Below are positions 1-5,442 of a stretch of 10,555 bases of DNA, in pieces. The notes below the pieces were generated by a model that was not told where the DNA came from, did no database searches, and worked only from the letters and a program-made list of their open reading frames with translations. The stretch lies in the NCBI GenBank assembly GCA_947178085.1, contig CAMWWS010000063.1:1-10555 (forward strand), written 5' to 3'. The first letter of the stretch is position 1; each line of letters opens with the position of its first letter. Position numbers and translations under genes: made by a program. Origin of the DNA: an uncultured Lachnospiraceae bacterium (GTDB lineage Bacteria > Bacillota_A > Clostridia > Lachnospirales > Lachnospiraceae).

Positions 1-1028
1 GTGGTATACTTTTTCAGTTCTGTAGAAAGCTGCTGCAATACAGAAATACCTTTTGCTCCATCTATGCCGTCCAGTCTGTTTCCCATTATCAAAAGCAGAA
101 AAAGTATGATGCTCATTCCCACCAGAATCCATTTTATTGCATTTTGAAATTCGTACAGCAGTCTGTCTTCATCCTCCGGAAGCTTGTCCCAATAGCTGAA
201 AAAGAACACACCTGCCAATGCAATAATCAATTCCATATAAACGCTGTTTTCCAGACTATATTGACACTCCACTTTAATAAGCTTAGTATAGTTTACAAGC
301 AGAGACATGTTGCTAAGCATGAAGAAATATACAAACGCCATCTGCATGATTCTTTTTATGAACTCTCTTTGTGGCTCGTATACAAGGAAAAAAAACATAA
401 AGCAGATTCCCATTAGTACGATGCTTATCACATTTCTGTTTATGAATAAAAGAAAATATCCGACCAATGCTATGATAAAATAAAACTTCTGCTTCACCTT
501 ATCCTTTGCACTGCAGTATTCTCCTGTTGCTATCACATTAATAAGTAGTAAAAATGAAGCTAATGCCTGCTCATCCTTAATAAGTGGCTGCAGGTTAAAT
601 GCATATGCAGCATCTATCATAAAATGCCACAGCAATCCTGCATACACTATAAACGCACATACCATACTTATATCTATGTATATCTGATACATTTTCTCCA
701 CAGATGCCAAAAAGAACAGCATAATAAGCACTATGGTGAAAATATTGTTTTCATTACAACCGGTCATATTAACGCAGTCTATTACAATCTGCAGGATATT
801 CCATATGAGGCATATTACAAGCAGGAAATCCAGCTCTTCCCACGTTCTTTTATCTTTGTTTCGTTTCTTTTTTTTCTTCCATCTATCTATCCACAACAGT
901 CCGCCAATAGCAGTTATTATATATACTATCCATGTTCTGACGGATATACCGCTTAGGCTCCATTCCTGCATCACTAGTATAAACGCAGCAAAAGCGCATA
1001 TTCCGAATATATTTTTCCGTTTCATCAT
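1..1028 (-). CDS. Polytopic membrane protein, N-terminal part (possible polysaccharide polymerase/ligase)
   Basis: An open frame runs from the double ATG at 1028/1025 leftward off the window edge, giving 342 complete codons and no stop, so the gene is partial at its 3' end. An AGGAG lies at 1034-1038, 5 nt before the first ATG and 8 nt before the second, so the second may be used. The product has about ten hydrophobic helices (residues roughly 6-22, 33-48, 67-84, 95-111, 121-140, 155-168, two in 182-218, 228-247, 264-280, 298-316), a Lys/Arg-rich cytoplasmic loop at 50-62, and the start of a hydrophilic loop near 317. It begins 37 nt after the preceding membrane-protein gene, so the two are probably co-transcribed. 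Many membrane helices followed by a large loop resembles Wzy/O-antigen-ligase proteins, but I see no diagnostic motif and that role is an inference from context. The gene itself is certain; its function is not. Confidence 0.85.
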   Translation of the reverse strand, partial: MMKRKNIFGICAFAAFILVMQEWSLSGISVRTWIVYIITAIGGLLWIDRWKKKKKRNKDKRTWEELDFLLVICLIWNILQIVIDCVNMTGCNENNIFTIVLIMLFFLASVEKMYQIYIDISMVCAFIVYAGLLWHFMIDAAYAFNLQPLIKDEQALASFLLLINVIATGEYCSAKDKVKQKFYFIIALVGYFLLFINRNVISIVLMGICFMFFFLVYEPQREFIKRIMQMAFVYFFMLSNMSLLVNYTKLIKVECQYSLENSVYMELIIALAGVFFFSYWDKLPEDEDRLLYEFQNAIKWILVGMSIILFLLLIMGNRLDGIDGAKGISVLQQLSTELKKYT

Positions 1029-1065
1029 GCACTCTCCTGCACTTTTTTATAAACACGGCAATCTC

Positions 1066-2838
1066 TCATTGAAATCTATTGTAGTAAATCCTGAAATACG
1101 GTGACTCTAAAACTTCTGTATAATATAAAGATAACTCTCCCGCCATTTCCTCTCCATTTTTCGTTATCACAACATGTATCCTATCCGCATTCCGCAGTTC
1201 CTCTCTGGAAACAACCTTCAGTGAAATGTCATTCAACATATATTGTGCCAGATAGGCAGACATTTCATTATCATTATACAAATAGAGAGCCTCGTCTTCT
1301 TCTCTGACATCAAGCATTTGATGAACCTGCCAGAGCAGTTCAATATCTTCCCTCCGGTTTGCATTTTTCTCAATAATATAACATCTTTCCGTATATAATA
1401 CCAAAATAAGCTGTAGCATACAGATACCGGACAAAAGTCCCCTCCATCTTCTGCCTCCATCAGTCAGCCATACTATTCCAAGTATCAGAATACTCCCGAG
1501 TCCACCGGCAATATAGGCATATAAAACCATCTTATTGGCATTTCCATCCGCCAGATTCAACGCATATAAGACACCCATCACAGAATCTCTATTGACAGTT
1601 GTTATGCTTCCGGTATTAATCAGGCTGTATATCATGAAAAAAAGTATGTTTGACAGTGTTATAAGCCAGAGCAGTCGTTTCCTTAACTCAGGTTTCGCAA
1701 GCAACTGTGCAATTCCAAATGCCATGATAAGCGGTAAGGTATTTTCATGATATCTTCCATACAATATGCCATCCAGTCTAATGCCTCTAATCCAAAAAAA
1801 TGTTGATATCAAAACGGCAGCTATATGTGTGAGCAGGCACCAAAGGAAAAACCATTCTTTCCATGAGCATGCCTCATTTTTTACCAGGCACGTCAGAAGC
1901 TCCTTTGCCTTTTTAAGTAAGAAAGCCATTCCCCAGTAATATAGACCGAAACTGGCACAGCCAAGATAAAAAACTTTGCCTGCAAAGCCTGCCAGGAACC
2001 GATACAAGCCCTCAAGTGAAAATAAATACCGAATTTTTTCCCACTGGCCTGAATAATCGTTGATGCTAACCATACTGCTGTAATGTTCAGATGCCACTCT
2101 GCTTATCGCTCTCTCCTTTATTACTCCAGACAAAAGCAGCAAAATTACCGCAAGGACCATTATTGATATAATAAGCAATACTTTCTTGTGTTTGACTTCT
2201 TTTTCTTTTCTAAAATATGCTGCCGCTGCCATACACGCAATTGTTGCCAGGAAAATCCCGACTGTACGCATATGCACCGTATACATATAGCCTGCGGTCA
2301 GAATAACAAGGATTCCGCTCGATATATCCAAATGTATAAACCATCTATACAATCCATACGCCATAAGTAGATATAAAAAAGTAAGCAGTATCTCCGGAAT
2401 AGTTGTCTGCGCATATGTAACATAAGAAACATAAAACACGGAAGCTCCGCTTATAAACGCAACAATCTCTGCCTTCATACCATCGCATATCTTAGTAAGC
2501 AGCTTATATACAATCAGTGTACATATTCCCAGTAAAATAAAATTAACTGATACCATACATCTGTAAAGTATAATCGGATTGGAAATCAGTTTCATAAAAG
2601 GAAGCATAAGCAGTCCATAGCCGAAAGAATACCATGTATTCAGCGATACAACCTCTTTCCAATCCATACCTGCCATATCGGCTGCATGCGCCCAGTAACC
2701 GAATTCCATTTTCACCATAGTGACCGGTCCGTATATCTTAGGAAGCACTATTAATGCAATACAAAACCATATGCATAAAAAGCAGCCTAATATCAAGTAT
2801 GGAGTTTTTTCCGGCTTTGATTTTACAAACATTTTCAT
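1066..2838 (-). CDS. Polytopic membrane protein, probable GT-C-type glycosyltransferase
   Basis: A 590-aa integral membrane protein with about eleven to twelve hydrophobic segments, starting with a helix at residues 13-33 and ending with one at about 465-482. A soluble tail of about 105 residues follows. The first extracytoplasmic loop carries acidic residues (E45 and D54 around FGYWAHAADMAG), and a late loop carries GRYHENTLP at 361-369. This layout, an acidic first loop followed by many helices, is typical of GT-C enzymes (GT39/GT83-like) that transfer sugars from polyprenyl-phosphate donors outside the membrane. I cannot place it in a named family. The start is uncertain: ATG at 2838 and at 2832 both lack a good Shine-Dalgarno, with only a weak TAAG nearby. 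It lies 82 nt after the secreted-protein gene and 37 nt before the next membrane-protein gene. This fits a surface-glycan operon placed downstream of the invertible segment. Confidence 0.8.
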   Translation of the reverse strand: MKMFVKSKPEKTPYLILGCFLCIWFCIALIVLPKIYGPVTMVKMEFGYWAHAADMAGMDWKEVVSLNTWYSFGYGLLMLPFMKLISNPIILYRCMVSVNFILLGICTLIVYKLLTKICDGMKAEIVAFISGASVFYVSYVTYAQTTIPEILLTFLYLLMAYGLYRWFIHLDISSGILVILTAGYMYTVHMRTVGIFLATIACMAAAAYFRKEKEVKHKKVLLIISIMVLAVILLLLSGVIKERAISRVASEHYSSMVSINDYSGQWEKIRYLFSLEGLYRFLAGFAGKVFYLGCASFGLYYWGMAFLLKKAKELLTCLVKNEACSWKEWFFLWCLLTHIAAVLISTFFWIRGIRLDGILYGRYHENTLPLIMAFGIAQLLAKPELRKRLLWLITLSNILFFMIYSLINTGSITTVNRDSVMGVLYALNLADGNANKMVLYAYIAGGLGSILILGIVWLTDGGRRWRGLLSGICMLQLILVLYTERCYIIEKNANRREDIELLWQVHQMLDVREEDEALYLYNDNEMSAYLAQYMLNDISLKVVSREELRNADRIHVVITKNGEEMAGELSLYYTEVLESPYFRIYYNRFQ

Positions 2839-2867
2839 ATCTTACGCTGTCATCTGACTTACAGGAA

Positions 2868-2895
2868 AATAGTTAGCAGTTCCCCACTAACTATT
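2868..2895 (-). other. Intergenic hairpin between secreted-protein and membrane-protein genes
   Basis: Perfect 9-bp arms AATAGTTAG (2868-2876) and CTAACTATT (2887-2895) enclose a 10-nt loop. In the direction of transcription the stem is followed by only a few T residues, so it is at best a weak or partial terminator. It could instead be a processing or stabilising hairpin that lowers expression of the downstream gene. A separate perfect 12-bp palindrome, CATAAGCTTATG, lies just upstream at 2900-2911. Confidence 0.4.
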
Positions 2896-2920
2896 CCCTC
2901 ATAAGCTTATGCCCTTTTTC

Positions 2921-3709
2921 CTATCTGTATTTGTCAAAGCTTCCGGCAGGCGCTTTTATAAGTACGTAAACGCCAAATCCATTAGTGTTAACAGCAATAA
3001 CATTAGGATCCGCCGATAAATTAGGCAGAATGCTGACTCTGCCGCCTTCCTGAATAAGCATTACTGCATAATCGCAGTCTGCCTGTCTGAAAGATGCAGG
3101 TATACCTATAGCAATACTGATTGGCTGGTTGATATCAACTACCTTCTTTCCATTCAGGAATGCATTCAGATCCAACTCAGGACCTTTAACTGCCGCTACA
3201 TTATCTGCAGCTAATACAGCTAGCCCATAGTTGATGCTGGCTGTCGCAGCCGGACCATGTACTGAATCCACTACGTTCATCTTGACAGAACCGATATTTG
3301 CCGCACCAAATGCTGCAAGTACATCAGCTGCCGGAGTAATTACAGCAACGCCGTCAACAGATTTTGCATGGTAAACTCCGTTTACTGTTGAAACCAGCTT
3401 AACTCCCGATGCAGTAACTACTGCTTTGCTTGCAAGCGATACACCCGCAGATGCCGCGCCTGAGCTTGAAGATGCAGCAGACTCTGCGCTCCCGCCTGAG
3501 CCTGACGGTGCTGTAGATTCCGTGCTCTCGTTTGGCGTACTTGGCGCAGGTGTCTCACTGCCATGAACATCGTGCACAGTTACATCATGCACAGCTACTC
3601 TGGCAACCAAATCGCCGGGATTAGCGCTTGCAGCCAATGCCGGTGCAGCCACCAACATAGCGGACATGGCAAATACACCGATGTTCTTAAGAACCTTCTT
3701 ACTAACCAT
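2921..3709 (-). CDS. Secreted Ser/Ala-rich protein of unknown function
   Basis: A 262-aa exported protein that I do not recognise. Residues 1-29 form a classical Sec signal peptide: KK near the N-terminus, a hydrophobic core ending in ALAASA, with cleavage likely after A26 or A29. A short HDVTVHDVHG direct repeat (41-50) follows. Then comes a low-complexity Ser/Ala/Gly/Thr/Pro linker (about 51-95), and finally a compact region (about 96-262) rich in Val, Ala and Gly that looks beta-rich. There is no LPXTG motif, C-terminal anchor or lipobox, so it is either released or held non-covalently at the surface. The start is well supported by AGGAGG at 3719-3724, 9 nt before the ATG. It is the first gene after the left inverted repeat and precedes membrane glycan-assembly genes, so it may be a surface component or assembly factor under the switch. 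Function unknown. Confidence 0.85.
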   Translation of the reverse strand: MVSKKVLKNIGVFAMSAMLVAAPALAASANPGDLVARVAVHDVTVHDVHGSETPAPSTPNESTESTAPSGSGGSAESAASSSSGAASAGVSLASKAVVTASGVKLVSTVNGVYHAKSVDGVAVITPAADVLAAFGAANIGSVKMNVVDSVHGPAATASINYGLAVLAADNVAAVKGPELDLNAFLNGKKVVDINQPISIAIGIPASFRQADCDYAVMLIQEGGRVSILPNLSADPNVIAVNTNGFGVYVLIKAPAGSFDKYR

Positions 3710-3810
3710 CTCTTTTTACCTCCTTGTTAGATTTATATATAACAGAGACTATGCCTCCGATATATATCACATTTACATATTTCCAGACATTACCAGTATT
3801 GTTTAGCATG
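3710..3810 (-). promoter_or_regulatory. Leader of the surface locus, outside the inverton
   Basis: About 100 AT-rich bases lie between the left inverted repeat and the secreted-protein start. Apart from the strong AGGAGG ribosome binding site at 3719-3724, I see TATA-like runs but no matching -35 element for leftward transcription. Transcription of the locus therefore probably enters from the invertible segment, either by read-through from the recombinase gene or from a promoter brought in by inversion. Confidence 0.45.
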
Positions 3811-3840
3811 TTTCGTGAAATATATACATTTATGAAATAC
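3811..3840 (+). repeat. Inverted repeat, left copy (IR-L) of the putative inverton
   Basis: Thirty bases whose reverse complement matches 5283-5312 at 29 positions; the only difference pairs 3817 with 5306. The similarity stops sharply at both ends. The repeat is itself an imperfect dyad: arms TTTCGTGAAAT (3811-3821) and CATTTATGAAA (3827-3837) around the 5-bp centre 3822-3826. That is the usual plan of a tyrosine-recombinase core site. It lies 78 nt past the recombinase stop codon and 101 nt before the secreted-protein gene. Confidence 0.88.
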
Positions 3841-3890
3841 ATCACCGGTATTCGGAAATTCAGAGATAAATGAGTATATTGGCATTTCAT

Positions 3891-3913
3891 GACCATTGTT
3901 TTGACGGTTCAAA
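3891..3913 (+). repeat. Direct repeat copy 1, just past the recombinase stop
   Basis: Bases 3891-3908 match 5056-5073 at 15 of 18 positions in the same orientation; the shared parts are GACCA and TTTTGACGGT. The match resumes with CAAA after one extra T. It sits 6 nt beyond the recombinase stop codon. A candidate arm-type recombinase binding site or regulator site. Confidence 0.5.
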
Positions 3914-3918
3914 TTATA

Positions 3919-5037
3919 TCAGGCGGCATCTGTATCGAATACCTTATTCATCAGCATACGCTTTTGGTTCATGGTTGAATGGACATACAGATTTAAAGTA
4001 ATCTGTATATTAGAGTGTCCAAGTATTTCGCTTAAGCTTTTTACATCTACACCCTGTCTTACACACAGACTGGCAAAATAGTGCCGCAGCATATGAAATT
4101 TAAAATGCTCTATTCCACATTTTTTCAATATTGCCGCGAAACGGTACTGCAATGTTCTTGTTTCCGCCCATTCTTTCTTTTTACCTACTATCAGATAATC
4201 TTTTTCCTGCTTTCTGTTTTTCTTTAATGTCCTCATAAGAATATCCGGAATGGGAATGCTTCTCACTGAGGTAATGGTTTTGGGTGTCTGTACTTTTACA
4301 GCTGTAGCGGTTGTTTCCATATTAAAGTCTTTTATTCTCTGCATATTTTTGCTGATTTTCAGCAAGCCTTCTTCAAAATCAATATCTCCCCATGTCAGGG
4401 CACATAGTTCTCCGATGCGGATGCCGGTATAATATGCCAGCAGGATTCCAACACATGTTGAATCGTCTGTATGGGAATATAAATATTCTGCCAGTCTCTT
4501 CATGGCAGTATCCGATGGTAATTCCAGCTGCTTCGGACATCTCTGCATTACTTTATTTACAAGAATCGGAAGATTATAGTTATACTCCGCAGACACATAT
4601 GAGAATGCCTGTCGGAAAATTCCGCCTATATTACGGGCATACGAAGCTGAAATCTTTGAGCCGTCATTTGCTTTTCTGATGCTGCTGATATACTCATTAA
4701 AAGCAGCATTTGTAAAATCATCAGCCTTCTGCTTCGCTATACTATCCGATATATAAAGCCTGACAAGCTGTTTATAACAGGCGTATGTCGATTCCTTCCA
4801 TACACATTTTTTATCCGCTATCCAAATATCCACAACCTGCTTAATTGTTAAGGTACATTTCTGTGTCTGATTCTCCTGTTCAGCCAATAGACTTAACATT
4901 TTTTCTTTGCATTCCTTATAGGTACTTCCATATACGGAACGATACTTTCTTGTTCCGGATTTAATGAAGTTCTGGCGTATGCGCCCTTCCCATCTTCCAT
5001 CTTTCCTTCTATATATATTTAGTCCTCTCTTTGCCAT
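3919..5037 (-). CDS. Tyrosine-type site-specific recombinase (Tn916-integrase-like)
   Basis: A 372-aa member of the phage-integrase family that cuts and rejoins DNA through a covalent tyrosine intermediate. Residues about 5-60 form an arm-type DNA-binding domain (IYRRKDGRWEGRI), about 62-160 the SAM-like core-binding domain, and about 172-372 the catalytic domain. All catalytic residues appear present: R207 in TGIRIGE, K253 in TPKT, H315 and R318 in HMLRH, H341 in LGHS, and Y351 in LYVH. The frame is open up to 5151, but the ATG at 5037 is preferred. It has AGGAGG at 5045-5050 with 7-nt spacing, and the family N-terminus begins there. There is no excisionase, relaxase or phage gene nearby. 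Inverted repeats enclose the gene, so it most likely inverts its own segment and works as a switch enzyme for the left-hand surface genes, not as an integrase of a larger element. Confidence 0.93.
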   Translation of the reverse strand: MAKRGLNIYRRKDGRWEGRIRQNFIKSGTRKYRSVYGSTYKECKEKMLSLLAEQENQTQKCTLTIKQVVDIWIADKKCVWKESTYACYKQLVRLYISDSIAKQKADDFTNAAFNEYISSIRKANDGSKISASYARNIGGIFRQAFSYVSAEYNYNLPILVNKVMQRCPKQLELPSDTAMKRLAEYLYSHTDDSTCVGILLAYYTGIRIGELCALTWGDIDFEEGLLKISKNMQRIKDFNMETTATAVKVQTPKTITSVRSIPIPDILMRTLKKNRKQEKDYLIVGKKKEWAETRTLQYRFAAILKKCGIEHFKFHMLRHYFASLCVRQGVDVKSLSEILGHSNIQITLNLYVHSTMNQKRMLMNKVFDTDAA

Positions 5038-5055
5038 AATTTTTCCTCCTGATTT

Positions 5056-5078
5056 GACCACCATTTTGACGGTCAAAA
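5056..5078 (+). repeat. Direct repeat copy 2 with embedded palindrome, upstream of the recombinase
   Basis: Bases 5056-5073 are the second copy of the repeat found at 3891. This copy runs into the 15-bp palindrome TTTTGACGGTCAAAA (5064-5078; 7-bp arms around one G). A related half-site, TTTGACC, lies at 5053-5059. The cluster sits only 3 to 28 bp upstream of the recombinase ribosome binding site, so a protein bound here could repress recombinase expression. It may instead be an arm-type site bound by the recombinase N-terminal domain. Confidence 0.5.
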
Positions 5079-5206
5079 AATAATAATTATTGTTATCAGC
5101 ATATTTTACCATCATCCTACAACGTTTTGTTGTAATTTGTAATATTTGCACAATAATATAGAAAAATTACCAAATGCAAAACTACAAATTTTTCAACAAA
5201 TTAGGG

Positions 5207-5235
5207 TTGCAATATAAGTCGTAAAATGATAATAT
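5207..5235 (+). promoter_or_regulatory. Candidate outward promoter inside the inverton
   Basis: TTGCAA (5207-5212), a 17-nt spacer and TAATAT (5230-5235) with a TG at 5227-5228 (extended -10). Each hexamer matches the sigma-A consensus at 4 of 6 positions. It reads rightward through the right inverted repeat into the terminator at 5345-5380, where no gene follows in that direction. After inversion it would read leftward into the secreted-protein gene. Confidence 0.4.
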
Positions 5236-5282
5236 ATCCTAAGATTAAGTGTTTGTGTATGAAAATGTTTCGGACATAAAAC

Positions 5283-5312
5283 GTATTTCATAAATGTATA
5301 TATTTTACGAAA
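5283..5312 (+). repeat. Inverted repeat, right copy (IR-R) of the putative inverton
   Basis: Matches the reverse complement of 3811-3840 at 29 of 30 bases. Internal dyad: arm TTTCATAAATG (5286-5296), centre TATAT (5297-5301) and an outer arm (5302-5312) whose reverse complement is TTTCGTAAAAT, matching the first arm at 8 of 11 positions. The mismatch between the two repeat copies lies in the outer arm, which would stay in place when the central segment flips. Confidence 0.88.
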
Positions 5313-5344
5313 GAATGGTCTCTAAGAATTGCAATAAAAAAGCA

Positions 5345-5380
5345 AAAAGCATTTGGATTTTCTATTTTCCAAATGCTTTT
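5345..5380 (-). terminator. Bidirectional rho-independent terminator after the mannan operon
   Basis: A perfect 13-bp stem pairs 5345-5357 with 5368-5380 (core GCATTTGG/CCAAATGC) around a 10-nt loop. Leftward, the stem is followed by a T-rich stretch with runs of five and six T. Rightward it is followed by CTTTTTACTTATTTTTT. It lies about 60 nt past the CE2 stop codon and ends the leftward operon transcript. It can also stop any transcript leaving the inverton rightward, so it insulates the two units from each other. Confidence 0.88.
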
Positions 5381-5442
5381 CTTTTTACTTATTTTTTGAG
5401 ATTTAATTACTAAAGTTTACAAAGTTCATAATCCGACAGCGA

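Larger units (their letters stand above)
3811..5312. mobile_element. Putative self-encoded invertible DNA switch (inverton) carrying its own recombinase
   Basis: A 1502-bp segment bounded by 30-bp inverted repeats (29/30 identical) contains one gene, a tyrosine recombinase, plus flanking regulatory sequence. No duplicated target bases are evident outside the repeats, which argues against a simple transposon. Recombination between inversely oriented core sites would flip about 1.48 kb. That would swap which DNA faces the secreted-protein and glycan genes on the left and the terminator on the right. Inversion by a cognate tyrosine recombinase is known for surface loci in several bacteria; its action here is inferred from the architecture. 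Confidence 0.7.

Noticed and set aside
624..1104. Overlapping plus-strand frames at the left end
   Set aside because: The minus strand holds a continuous frame with a good ribosome binding site and a clear membrane-protein pattern through this region. The plus frames are shadows.
3702..3896. 64-codon open frame in the leader of the secreted-protein gene, crossing the left inverted repeat
   Set aside because: No ribosome binding site, composition unlike a folded protein, and it would be scrambled by inversion. It overlaps the real gene start only by chance.
3891..5078. attL/attR of an integrated element, using the direct repeats
   Set aside because: They would enclose only the recombinase gene, lie inside the better-matched inverted repeats, and are imperfect. 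No tRNA or other typical target is present. Arm-type or regulatory sites are more likely.
5038..5151. 38-residue N-terminal extension of the recombinase
   Set aside because: The ATG at 5037 has AGGAGG at 7-nt spacing and begins the family N-terminus. The extension covers the palindrome and direct repeat, which look like regulatory DNA.
3811..5312. Simple transposon or insertion sequence with terminal inverted repeats
   Set aside because: The enzyme is a tyrosine recombinase, no target duplication is visible next to the repeats, and each repeat has core-site symmetry. An inverton explains this better, although a recently inserted element cannot be fully excluded.
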